DNA from: Streptomyces sp. CG1
GTDB taxonomy: Bacteria > Actinomycetota > Actinomycetes > Streptomycetales > Streptomycetaceae
Length of the DNA stretch: 64,000 nt
NCBI RefSeq assembly: GCF_041080625.1
Contig: NZ_CP163518.1
Coordinates: forward strand, 2,108,001-2,172,000
Direction of reading: 5' to 3'
Below, piece by piece: positions 51,699 to 59,444 of the stretch. Position numbers and translations under genes: made by a program. Every line of letters begins with the position of its first letter. Position 1 is the stretch's first letter. The notes beneath the pieces are model-generated. The model did no database searches. It was not told where the DNA came from and saw only the letters and a program-made list of their open reading frames with translations.

Positions 51699-52256
51699 GT
51701 GGAAGCGCGCCAGAGCAAACACACAGCGAACGCCCCGACGGTGGGCGCTCCGCACCCCTCGGTGCATGACCCTTCCAGCGGCCACTTCCGGGCGCTGACG
51801 GTCTACGCCGAGGACCCGGACTGCGTGAAGGCTGCGCGGGACATGGTCGGCTCCTACCTCACGACCTGGAGCTTGGGATACGTGGTCGATGACGCGAAGC
51901 TCGTCGTGTCAGAACTGGTCGGCAACGTCGTCCACCACGCCGTACCGGATGAGCGCCTGGCGATGCCCGGTGCGAAGCGGCGCATCGACGTATGGCTGAT
52001 CAACTGGCCGGGACTGCTCGGGATCGGCGTCCTCGACGAGGACTCGAATCCGCCCGACCTCCCGGCGGGTGAGTTCCTCTCGCCGGAACTGGCAGGTGAC
52101 TTCGTTGAGGCTCTGGTACCGGACCGGGGGCGCGGGCTGCTGATCGTTCAGCGTCTGGCTGATGCAGTGTGGTGGTCGCCGGGGCTCAAGGGCGCTGGCA
52201 AGTCGGTGTGGTGCCGGTTTGACCTTGATCGAGTCTGGGCCGAGTCCTCGGCCTGA
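51699..52256 (+). CDS. histidine-kinase-type ATP-binding protein (anti-sigma-like)
   Basis: The protein has 185 residues from GTG 51699, with GGGAGG 6 bases upstream. It is a single GHKL ATPase domain: N box LVVSELVGNVVHHAVP, G1 region IGVLDEDSNPPDLP, and G2 region RGRGLLIVQRLADAVWWSP. The form matches the many RsbW-like Streptomyces proteins that bind anti-anti-sigma factors or regulate other proteins by phosphorylation. No cognate sigma or anti-anti-sigma gene is adjacent. It is divergent from the TPR regulator, sharing the palindromic control region, as often seen for such pairs on Streptomyces genomic islands. Confidence 0.85.
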   Translation: MEARQSKHTANAPTVGAPHPSVHDPSSGHFRALTVYAEDPDCVKAARDMVGSYLTTWSLGYVVDDAKLVVSELVGNVVHHAVPDERLAMPGAKRRIDVWLINWPGLLGIGVLDEDSNPPDLPAGEFLSPELAGDFVEALVPDRGRGLLIVQRLADAVWWSPGLKGAGKSVWCRFDLDRVWAESSA

Positions 52257-52581
52257 CAGACGCCGGGTCGCCACCCTTGCTCTGCTCCCTCGCGATCGGG
52301 GGCGGGGCCGGCGACTCGGTCACTGGCCGGAGTCTGACCACTTCGGCTGAAGGGGCGCGGCTTCTCGGACGGTCCGGGAGCTCCCCTCCCGAGCGAGGGG
52401 CCGCGCTTCACATCCCCACATAGGCCGGGCCACCCCGTCAGCCCTGGAAAGCGAAGGGTGGCCCGGCTGGGAACGCGACGGTTCCCGGTGCCTGATGGTA
52501 CCGGGGCCGTCGTGCTGCGTTTCGGCCCTGGTCCAAGGAAGTTGACGATCCGTTACCTAGATCAGGGCAGAGGTGGGCAAG
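52257..52581. other. intergenic region, about 325 bases
   Basis: No gene is supported. GC-rich inverted segments around 52350-52440 (GAGCTCCCCTCCCGAGCGAGG) could terminate the ATPase transcript. Confidence 0.4.
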
Positions 52582-52878
52582 GTGACTGGCTCCGGTGAGG
52601 ACTGGCTGAATGACGGTCTCGACGCGACGGGCGCGGACTCCGGTCTCTGGGTGTCCGGCGTCGACTACATCGCGGGGTGGCGTGAGGCGCGCGAAGCTGC
52701 CGACCGGGTGAACCGGGCGCTCTTGGGCGCGAGCTTCGAGCTGTCCGCCGTGCGGGCCGTGGCCTCGACGAACGAGGACGGTGACGGCGTCGTCCGTCTG
52801 GTGGGCTGGCCGAACGTCATGGACCAGCTCGCCCGGCTCCTGGAGGCACACGCGGATGGCGACAGTGGTGCAGCATGA
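52582..52878 (+). CDS. small acidic protein of unknown function
   Basis: The protein has 98 residues from GTG 52582 (MTGSGEDWLNDGLDATG), chosen because GAGG lies 8 bases upstream; GTG 52573 is in frame too. The sequence is acidic and partly helical: WREAREAADRVNRALLGASF and WPNVMDQLARLLEAHADG, with a beta strand FELSAVRAVAS between. I see no signal peptide, membrane helix or known motif. It lies just upstream of structured element B on the ICE. Coding sense is supported by codon bias and the ribosome site only. Confidence 0.55.
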   Translation: MTGSGEDWLNDGLDATGADSGLWVSGVDYIAGWREAREAADRVNRALLGASFELSAVRAVASTNEDGDGVVRLVGWPNVMDQLARLLEAHADGDSGAA

Positions 52879-52925
52879 GGCGCCTTTTCGCTGGTGAGCG
52901 GTGGACGTGGGCACGTCGCCGGCCG

Positions 52926-53077
52926 GAGAGACTTTGGGCTGGAGCTGCCATGGGGCGAGTGAACAGGGGGCCTTACGCTCGCCAGCGGATCGGGCAGTCT
53001 TTGGAGCTGCCCGCAATAGCCCGATCGGCCCCCTGTTCTTCGAGGCTCGCCCCATGGTGGCTGCCTAAAGTCTCGGA
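52926..53077 (-). ncRNA. long imperfect hairpin, copy B of a paired structured element
   Basis: Read on the minus strand: stem 1 CATGGGGCGAG 53056-53046 with CTCGCCCCATG 52959-52949; bulge CCTCGAA 53045-53039 opposite one A (52960); stem 2 GAACAGGGGGCC 53038-53027 with GGCCCCCTGTTC 52972-52961; apical hairpin CGGGCAG, loop CTCCAAAGA (53006-52998), CTGCCCG. Outside, GAGACTTT pairs with AAAGTCTC. Compared with copy A, the bulge and hairpin stem are identical and the loop differs at two positions, while four base pairs of stem 2 and one of stem 1 have changed on both sides. It lies in the convergent gap between a small plus-strand gene and the GntR regulator. Confidence 0.6.
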
Positions 53078-53285
53078 GGCTGGCGACCCCCAGCCCATCA
53101 CGCCCCGGCTTGTGATGGCCGGTCGCCGCCTCGACTCCTCGGGCGTGCTGCGGGCGGGGGCGTCGGCCGACCGGACGGGACCGGCGGCCACGCCGCACGC
53201 CCGGCCGGGGCGGCAGGGCGCCCCGGCGCGCCGTAGGCGCGCCCTTGAGGAAGTGAAGGCTGTTTCGACCGATGCTCTTCCCTGC

Positions 53286-54065
53286 TCAGGTGCGGGTGCG
53301 TCGCGCGGTCTGCTTGTCGGCGGTGATCCGGTAGGCGAGTTCGGCACGGTCCGCGCCGAAGCGCAGCTCTTCGAGGATCAGCGGGCGGTCGTCGGTTCCG
53401 TGCGCGACGCGGGCCACGTGCAGGATCGGTGTCGCGTCCGGCAGGCGGAGGGTCGCCCGCTCGTCCGGCAGGGGCATGTGTGCCCGTACGGTCTCGGTCC
53501 AGGACAGTTTGTGTCCGGCCTGGGTGAGGACCCAGTAGAGGGCCGCGGGTGGCTTGCACGGCTCCTTGCCGAGCATGGGTACGGCGTCGGCGACCTCGAA
53601 GGGGATGAGGGTCCGGTGCATGGCGCGCGTGCCGGTGCTGGGGTCGATCAGCAGTCGGTCACAGCCGAACAGCGCTTCCTCTTCGCCGAGTTGGAGGAGT
53701 CGGCCGGTGTCTTTCGTGGTGTGGCTGCGGTAGGTGCTCGGTTCCTCGGCTTCTTGCCAGATGTCGCCGTTGGGCATGACGAACTTGTCGTCCGGGGTGC
53801 GGCTGATGCGTCGTTCGAGGGTGAGGGTGGGCTGTCCGCTGGAGCGTACGAAGCTGCCCTTGCCGTGCCGGACGTCGATGAGGCCCTCGGCCCGCAGAGC
53901 CGCGATGGCGTTACGGACCGTCGGGCGAGAGACGCCGTACTTCTCCATGAGCTGGGCTTCGGACGGCAAGAGGGAGTCCGGGGCGAACTCGCCGGACAGG
54001 ATTGCTTCGCGGATCGCTGCGGCCACCTGCTGGTAGAGGGCTCCTGGGCGCTGGATCTCCGACAT
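53286..54065 (-). CDS. GntR-family regulator, KorSA-like
   Basis: The protein has 259 residues. The N-terminal winged helix is complete: LYQQVAAAIREAILSGEFAP, LLPSEAQLMEKYGVSRPTVR, NAIAALRAEGLIDVRHGKGS. The effector (UTRA) domain follows, from ~100 (EPSTYRSHTTKDTGRLLQLG) to the end, with a closing EELRFGADRAELAYRITAD. In pSAM2-type elements KorSA represses transfer and replication activator genes. This gene is divergent from the transfer operon starting at 54230, with two 16-base operator-like sites between, so it probably represses both itself and the tra operon. Ligand unknown. Confidence 0.88.
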   Translation of the reverse strand: MSEIQRPGALYQQVAAAIREAILSGEFAPDSLLPSEAQLMEKYGVSRPTVRNAIAALRAEGLIDVRHGKGSFVRSSGQPTLTLERRISRTPDDKFVMPNGDIWQEAEEPSTYRSHTTKDTGRLLQLGEEEALFGCDRLLIDPSTGTRAMHRTLIPFEVADAVPMLGKEPCKPPAALYWVLTQAGHKLSWTETVRAHMPLPDERATLRLPDATPILHVARVAHGTDDRPLILEELRFGADRAELAYRITADKQTARRTRT

Positions 54066-54113
54066 GTCGGCATCTCCGGTCTGAGGTCATAGTTACGTCG
54101 CACGCGCGACATC

Positions 54114-54181
54114 ACTCGTCAGCATAAGTACTTGCGCTCTCGCCGTACAGAGCTCCATAGTCATAACTCGTAAGGACAAGT
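54114..54181. promoter_or_regulatory. two KorSA-type operator sites
   Basis: ACTCGTCAGCATAAGT (54114-54129) and ACTCGTAAGGACAAGT (54166-54181) share an ACTNGT...ACNAGT-like dyad and lie 52 bases apart, about five helical turns. They sit between the GntR gene and the first tra-operon gene. Confidence 0.65.
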
Positions 54182-54229
54182 GACGTCAGGATGTCTTGGC
54201 GTCCCGACTGGCCAAGGAGGCCAAACAGA

Positions 54230-54577
54230 ATGCAGTCCATTCCCGTGGACACGACGCGACTGGGCGTGCTGCGGTGCGCCATCGCGCCGGAAGCAAAGCT
54301 CACCAACCCCGAGACGCAGGAGGTGAAGAGGGACCGGGACGGCAACCCGGTCTGGACCGTGGCCGTCACCGTGCGGCAGGACAGGCGGCGGATCTCCGTC
54401 ATCGAGATCGCCGTGAGCGGACAGCCGAAGGGCATCGAGGAAGGGCAGATCGTCAAGGTCACCGGCCTGACGGCGTTCACCTGGTCGATGGGCGACCGGC
54501 ACGGCGTCAGCTTCCGCGCCGACGCGATCACCCCCGTGTCCGGCGCTCCGGCGCACGTCAAGGGCGGTGACGCCTGA
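54230..54577 (+). CDS. SCO3933-like AICE regulatory protein
   Basis: The protein has 115 residues from ATG 54230, with AGGAGG 9 bases upstream. It resembles the SCO3933 family encoded next to the translocase in pSAM2-type elements: LGVLRCAIAPEAKLTNPETQ, EVKRDRDGNPVWTVAVTVRQ and EGQIVKVTGLTAFTWSMGDR. The fold appears beta-rich, OB-like. Its function is unproven; it may bind DNA or the translocase. It is the first gene of the transfer operon, and its stop overlaps the TraB start by one base. Confidence 0.75.
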   Translation: MQSIPVDTTRLGVLRCAIAPEAKLTNPETQEVKRDRDGNPVWTVAVTVRQDRRRISVIEIAVSGQPKGIEEGQIVKVTGLTAFTWSMGDRHGVSFRADAITPVSGAPAHVKGGDA

Positions 54578-55878
54578 TGGCACCGATCCTGTTCGTGCTC
54601 GTCATCGCCGTGCTGGCGTGGGTGTTCGTCGTCGGTGACCTGGTCCGCCGGCACCGTCCGTCCTGGCACTGGTACCTGGTCGGCTACCCGGCGACCGCTT
54701 GCCGGGCGGTGTTCACCTGGCGGAAGGTCGCCCAGCTCAACGACCTTGCCGTAGCCAAGCGACCGCCGCGCGGGCTCCTCGGGGACCTGGTCGTCAAGGG
54801 TGACCCCCTGCGGCCGGTGCCTCCCCGGATCTCCTTCCCGCGGGCCACCCGCACGGGCCTGACCGTGGTGGTGCGGCTGCACGCGGGCCAGACCCCGGCC
54901 ACCTTCCTGAAAGCGGCGGATGCGCTGGTGCACGCGTGGAAGGTCCACGCGGTGCGTGTCACCTCCCCGGAACGCGGACTCGTGCTGCTGACCGCGACAG
55001 CCACGGATCCGCTCCAGCGGCCCGGCTTAGCCTCGGCCCCCGCCGAGCTGCTGTCCGCTCTCATCGGCGTCCTGGAGACCGGCGGCGCCTGGGTGATGAA
55101 CCTGCGGCTCGTGCCCCACTGGCTCATCGTCGGGGCCACCCGCTCGGGCAAGTCCACGCTGCTGGCCCGGCTGATCACCCAGCTCGCTCCTCAGCCGGTC
55201 GCCCTGGTCGGCATCGACTGCAAAGGCGGCATGGAACTGGGCCTGTTCGCCCGCAGGTTGAGCGCGCTGGCCACCTGTCGGCGTGAAGCGGTCGCCGTGC
55301 TCTCGGCACTCGTGGTCGACATGCAGGACCGGATGAGCGCCTGCCGCGCGGCCGGAGTGCGCTCCATCTGGGAACTGCCGGACAAGGTGCGGCCGGTGCC
55401 GGTCGTCGTGATCGTGGACGAGATCGCGGAACTGTACCTGTCCGACGGCACCCGCGAGAGCAAGGCGGAAGCCGAACAGTGCTCCACGCTCCTGCTCAGG
55501 ATCGGGCAGCTCGGGGCCGCGCTCGGGCTGCACCTGGTCGTGGCCGGACAGCGGGTCGGCTCCGACCTCGGCCCCGGTGTCACCGCTCTGCGTGCCCAGC
55601 TCGGCGGACGGATCTGCCACCGGGTCAACGACCCCGGCACCGCCGAGATGACTCTCGGCGACCTGAACAAGGACGCGGTGGCCGTGGCCCAGTCGATCAC
55701 GGCGGAGGAACGCGGTGTGGCCGTCTGCACCGGCCCGGACGGTGGCTGGAGCCGTGCCCGCTCCCACCTCACCGCGACCGACGAGGCCGTGTTCACGTCC
55801 CGGAAGTACGCCGCAACGACCCCGGAGCTGCCCGCCATCGGCCGCGCTCTCGCCGGTCTGGAAGGAGACGCCAAGTGA
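54577..55878 (+). CDS. TraB/FtsK-type DNA translocase (conjugal transfer)
   Basis: The protein has 433 residues. An N-terminal membrane segment (PILFVLVIAVLAWVFVVGDL) leads to a FtsK/SpoIIIE motor with Walker A VGATRSGKSTLLA (~186-194) and Walker B PVVVIVDEIAELYL (~277-287), plus LHLVVAGQRVGSDL in the sensor region. In actinomycete conjugation this single protein moves double-stranded DNA between hyphae. The length and gene position match the Tra of pSAM2-like elements. It is followed by a GTGA overlap with the Spd-like gene. Confidence 0.92.
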   Translation: MAPILFVLVIAVLAWVFVVGDLVRRHRPSWHWYLVGYPATACRAVFTWRKVAQLNDLAVAKRPPRGLLGDLVVKGDPLRPVPPRISFPRATRTGLTVVVRLHAGQTPATFLKAADALVHAWKVHAVRVTSPERGLVLLTATATDPLQRPGLASAPAELLSALIGVLETGGAWVMNLRLVPHWLIVGATRSGKSTLLARLITQLAPQPVALVGIDCKGGMELGLFARRLSALATCRREAVAVLSALVVDMQDRMSACRAAGVRSIWELPDKVRPVPVVVIVDEIAELYLSDGTRESKAEAEQCSTLLLRIGQLGAALGLHLVVAGQRVGSDLGPGVTALRAQLGGRICHRVNDPGTAEMTLGDLNKDAVAVAQSITAEERGVAVCTGPDGGWSRARSHLTATDEAVFTSRKYAATTPELPAIGRALAGLEGDAK

Positions 55879-56072
55879 TCAGCACCGGTACGGCCGTGTC
55901 CCTCGTCGTGGTCTTCGGGATCATCAGCTTCCTCCTCGTCCGCTCCCGCGACGTGCGGATCTGGGAAGCGGCCTGCATCGCCCTGTTCGGCATGTACCTG
56001 GGCGAGACACCCGTGGCCCTGACGGTCAACGGCTTCCTCACCTGGTTCCTCAGCGGCTTCCACCACTTCTGA
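55875..56072 (+). CDS. small membrane protein, Spd-like (spread function)
   Basis: GTG 55875 overlaps the TraB stop (GTGA). The protein has 65 residues with two membrane helices: GTAVSLVVVFGIISFLLVRS and EAACIALFGMYLGETPVAL, ending TWFLSGFHHF. Small hydrophobic Spd proteins follow tra in Streptomyces plasmids and aid intramycelial spread of the transferred DNA. Assignment rests on position, size and topology. Confidence 0.75.
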   Translation: MISTGTAVSLVVVFGIISFLLVRSRDVRIWEAACIALFGMYLGETPVALTVNGFLTWFLSGFHHF

Positions 56073-56092
56073 TCAGGAAGGACACAACGCGC

Positions 56093-56206
56093 ATGCCCAT
56101 GCCTCGCGTCAGGTGCCCCCACTGCAAGGGCGACGGAGCCCGCAAGACCTGGACCGGACGGACGCGCCGCTGCCGCGTCTGCCGGGGCACCGGAGCCATC
56201 CGCTGA
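56093..56206 (+). CDS. tiny zinc-ribbon protein (37 aa)
   Basis: ATG 56093 opens 37 residues: MPMPRVRCPHCKGDGARKTW, then TGRTRRCRVCRGTGAIR, ending TGA at 56204. Two CxxCxGxG-like motifs (CPHCKGDG and CRVCRGTG) are of the DnaJ zinc-finger type. AGGAAGG lies 11 bases upstream. Small proteins of this kind recur between spd and rep in AICEs. A role in DNA or RNA binding is likely but unproven. Confidence 0.65.
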   Translation: MPMPRVRCPHCKGDGARKTWTGRTRRCRVCRGTGAIR

Positions 56207-56244
56207 GCCCCCACACCACCCGACCACCAACGGAGGTGATCCCC

Positions 56245-57728
56245 ATGAACACCGGCGCCCAACTCACCACCACCCGTGCCGCTTCGGCGGCCCACCCTGG
56301 AAGGTCACCACCATCACCCCGGATATCACCTCGGCTGACCGGCGCGCCGCTCTCGACCGCGCGGCGCGCCTGCGTCAGCTCCCCGAAGCAGACCGCGACG
56401 CCATCCGCCTCGCACAAGACCCGAAGTTTCCCCGCCTGCTGGAGCAGATCACCGCCACCGGCGGCTGCGCCCACCCCGTCCACCTCTCCGGCTCCACCAC
56501 CACAGTGGACGGCACCACTGGCGAGATCCTCCACCACTACGACACCCGCACCGAGCCCGGCGAACGCCTCCTCGTCCGCTGCCGCAACCGCCGCGCAACC
56601 GTCTGCCCGGCCTGCTCCCGCCTTCACGCCGGAGACACCTACCACCTGGTCCGTGCGGGTCTCCTCGGCGGCAAGAATGTCCCGGCGACCGTGCGGCACC
56701 GGCCCCGGCTCTTCGTCACCCTGACCGCCCCGTCCTTCGGCCCCGTCCACCGTGCCGGGGAGCTGTGCCGCCCTCGACGCGACGGCGGCACCTGCGAACA
56801 CGGCCGTCCCCTGGGCTGCGGCGCCGTCCACGCCCCGGACACGCCGGTCATCGGCCAACCGCTGTGCCCCGACTGCTACGACTACAGCGCGCACGTCCTC
56901 TGGCACGCACACGCCTCCAAGCTCTGGGACCGCTTTGTCATCGACGTCCGGCGCCGCCTCGCCTCCTCGGTCGGCCTCGTACAGTCCGGCTTCGCCAGGC
57001 ACGCCCGGCTCTCCTTCGCCCGCGTCGCCGAGTACCAGCGGCGGGCGGCGGTCCACGTGCACGCCGTCATCCGCCTCGACGGCCCCAACGGACCCGACGA
57101 CGAACCCCCGGCCTGGGCTACTGCGGAACTCCTCATCGATGCCGTACGTGCCTCCGCCCGGCGGGTCCTGGTCCGCACGGTCTACAGCCCGGCCGCAGGA
57201 GAGCTGGCCTTGCGCTGGGGCGCCCAGGTCGACGCCCGGTCTCTGGACGCCGGCGGCGCCGGACCCGACGATGACGCCGTGGCCGCGTACGTGGCCAAGT
57301 ACGTCACCAAGGGAGCCAGCGACACGGGCGCCGGCACCGACCACCCACTCACCACCTGGGCGGATATCGAGTCGGCTCCCGTCAACGGCCACGTCCGCGC
57401 CCTCATACGCACGTGCTGGCGCCTCGGCAGCCTCCCCGAGTACGAACCCCTCCGCCTCCGCGCCTGGGCCCACACCCTCGGCTACAGGGGCCACATCCTC
57501 ACCAAGTCGCGCGCCTACTCGACGACATACGCGGCACTCCGCGCCGAACGTGCCCACCACATGGGCCACCCCGACATGCCCGACGCGGTCACCGAACGGC
57601 AATGGCGCTACGTCGGCTCTGGCCACACCCCTGGCGCCGCCCTCCTCTCCACCGGAATCGCGGACGATCTGGCGCGCAACCGCGAGATCGCCCGCGAAGA
57701 GCTCCACTGGGCCGGGGTGAGCCGTTGA
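56245..57728 (+). CDS. AICE replication initiator (RepSA-like) with 5'-end frameshift
   Basis: A canonical site, CGGAGGTGATCCCC, leads into ATG 56245, but that frame soon ceases to look coding. The Rep sequence continues in the frame starting 56247: RFGGPPWKVTTITPDITSAD, ATGGCAHPVHLSGSTTTVDG, then VCPACSRLHAGDTYHL, FVTLTAPSFGPVHR, and the histidines of AAVHVHAVIRLDG. The C-terminal region includes VAAYVAKYVTKGA, typical of rolling-circle initiators of this family. A one-base deletion between about 56245 and 56285 would explain the shift; the uninterrupted frame from GTG 56505 gives only 407 residues. It may be a true lesion, a programmed shift or a sequencing error. Confidence 0.8.
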
Positions 57729-57865
57729 CGAGACAGGACCGCGAATCGGAAAGGGCTCGCCACCTGGACAGAGTCTGTCGGACGTTCTCCACCAAGATCG
57801 GCCCGGAGTCAGCAAAGCGTCTGGCTCGCCTCCTGGAACGTCAGCCTGGGGGAAAGATCGAATGA
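57725..57865 (+). CDS. small basic protein after rep (46 aa)
   Basis: A TTG start at 57725 overlaps the Rep stop (TTGA). The protein has 46 residues, highly charged: MTRQDRESERARHLDRVCRT, then FSTKIGPESAKRLARLLERQ. It is basic and probably helical. A strong terminator follows 7 bases after its stop. It could be a DNA-binding accessory, such as a directionality factor for the serine integrase, but no family is recognised. Confidence 0.5.
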   Translation: MTRQDRESERARHLDRVCRTFSTKIGPESAKRLARLLERQPGGKIE

Positions 57866-57872
57866 GACAGCG

Positions 57873-57900
57873 AAAGGGGCCTCTTACGAGGCCCCTTTTT
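57873..57900. terminator. bidirectional intrinsic terminator between rep operon and integrase
   Basis: AAAGGGGCCTC-TTAC-GAGGCCCCTTT followed by TT is a classical GC stem with an A-run on one side and T-run on the other, serving both the plus-strand rep operon and the minus-strand integrase gene. Confidence 0.9.
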
Positions 57901-57914
57901 GTGTCGTTTGCGCG

Positions 57915-59435
57915 TCAGGTCCAGATGGGGTTCTGCTCGATGTCGATCCTGCCGTAGTCGAACTGCCTCCCCTTCCGCGTCGCCTCTTTAATCTTGACTG
58001 CCGCGAACAGGAAGCGCATGACGGCGTTCATCCGCTGGTAGTCCTCCGCCTTCTTCAGCGCTTCCCAGCTCTCCCGCGCGTGCGGGCCAACAAGACCGTC
58101 CAGAACCTCAGCGGTCGGACGAACGATCATCTTGCGCTCTACTTCAGCGATGCGCGCCTCAACCGTCTTGCGCATCTCGCGGTACTCCCGCGTCTTCAAC
58201 TCCTGGTTCTCCCACATGTCTTTGAGCTCGTCGAGTTCGCGCCGGTCCGCCTCGATTGCTGCTCGGTCCTCTTCCGACAGTTCCGAGGGCGCCGGCGCTT
58301 CTGTCAGGTCGAGACGCTCAAGGAGATTGATCGTGGCTTCGCTCACGAACTCTTCGAGGATGGGCGCCGAGATGACCCTGTTGCAGCGTGGGACATCAAG
58401 CTTGTGCGTGTTGCGACCGCAGACGTACTTGGCGCCGCTTCCCCCTGATCCGCCCATGATCCCGCCGCACCCCGTGCAGGTGACCACGCCACGCAGCAGA
58501 TAGAACCTGCTCGGTCGCTTGCCGTTCGCCAACTTCGCGGCACGGTAGGCCCGGCGCTCCCGTACTTCACGCCACATTCCCCGGTCGATGATCGCGGGCC
58601 ACTCACCATCCCCGATCTCCTCGCCCCGGAAGACCCGGATTCCGGCGACATGGCGACTGTCGAGAACGTCCCGCACCCGCGGGGCACTCCAGTTGCGCCC
58701 CTCGGCGGTCTTCTCGCCACGCTCGTACAACTCCTTGGCCAGTTGAACCGGGCTCACACCGTCGAGGTAGCGAGTGAAGATCTCCCGCACGATGGCGGCT
58801 TCTTCGGGGATGATTACCGTGCCGGTCTTGTCGTAGCCGTAGCGTCGCCTGCCGGTGTGCGGCCGTCCGTCCTGGGCACGGTCGATCATGGAGTCGATCA
58901 GGCGGCGCGACGTGTCGTCACTGGACCGGCACGCGTGGGCCACCTCGATGCGCAGGAAGAACCGGTCATCGGGGTCCGCGAGATCGCGCCGGTTCGCCTG
59001 GCCGTGCAGCGTGATGTCGTGATCGTCGGCGATCTGCAACAGCTCTTCGAGATCGCGCGGCTGTCGCATCAGCCGGTCCGGGTGGTAGGTGAGGACGTGA
59101 CGGACACGGCCCTCGCCGGCCTCGGTGAGAAGCGCGTCCCACCCCGGCCGCTTGCGCTTCCGCTGCCATGCCGAGCGGTTGTTGTCCACGAAGACTTGAT
59201 CTTCGGCGACGATGAGTCCGAGACGCTCGGCCACATCGCGGCAGATGCGCTCCTGGCGCTCCACGCCCGTCTGGTCGTCGTCGTTCACGTGGGAGATACG
59301 GCAGTAGATCGCCGCTGACTCCCCCGTCCAGTCGGACCGGTGCTTCTTCGCCCTCTGCGTACCGGCTGCCTTCCTGGCCCGGAGCGCTCGCTGTAACTGG
59401 GCGTCCGTCTGCTGGTTCCTGTCGTCTTCGGCCAT
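57915..59435 (-). CDS. large serine recombinase (integrase)
   Basis: The protein has 506 residues. The catalytic domain shows the nucleophile Ser in AIYCRISHVN (S48), then GVERQERICRDVAERLG, and the arginines of VLTYHPDRLMRQPRDLEELL. A recombinase domain follows (RRRYGYDKTG, EAAIVREIFTRYLDGVSPVQ), then a zinc ribbon (VTCTGCGGIMGG, YVCGRNTHK, VPRCNRVIS) and a coiled coil (EEDRAAIEADRRELDELKDM). The layout and length are those of phage and ICE integrases that recombine short attP and attB sites without host factors. Its start lies about 20 bases from the right junction, so it is encoded next to its own attachment site. Confidence 0.93.
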   Translation of the reverse strand: MAEDDRNQQTDAQLQRALRARKAAGTQRAKKHRSDWTGESAAIYCRISHVNDDDQTGVERQERICRDVAERLGLIVAEDQVFVDNNRSAWQRKRKRPGWDALLTEAGEGRVRHVLTYHPDRLMRQPRDLEELLQIADDHDITLHGQANRRDLADPDDRFFLRIEVAHACRSSDDTSRRLIDSMIDRAQDGRPHTGRRRYGYDKTGTVIIPEEAAIVREIFTRYLDGVSPVQLAKELYERGEKTAEGRNWSAPRVRDVLDSRHVAGIRVFRGEEIGDGEWPAIIDRGMWREVRERRAYRAAKLANGKRPSRFYLLRGVVTCTGCGGIMGGSGGSGAKYVCGRNTHKLDVPRCNRVISAPILEEFVSEATINLLERLDLTEAPAPSELSEEDRAAIEADRRELDELKDMWENQELKTREYREMRKTVEARIAEVERKMIVRPTAEVLDGLVGPHARESWEALKKAEDYQRMNAVMRFLFAAVKIKEATRKGRQFDYGRIDIEQNPIWT

Positions 59436-59444
59436 GGAAAGAGG

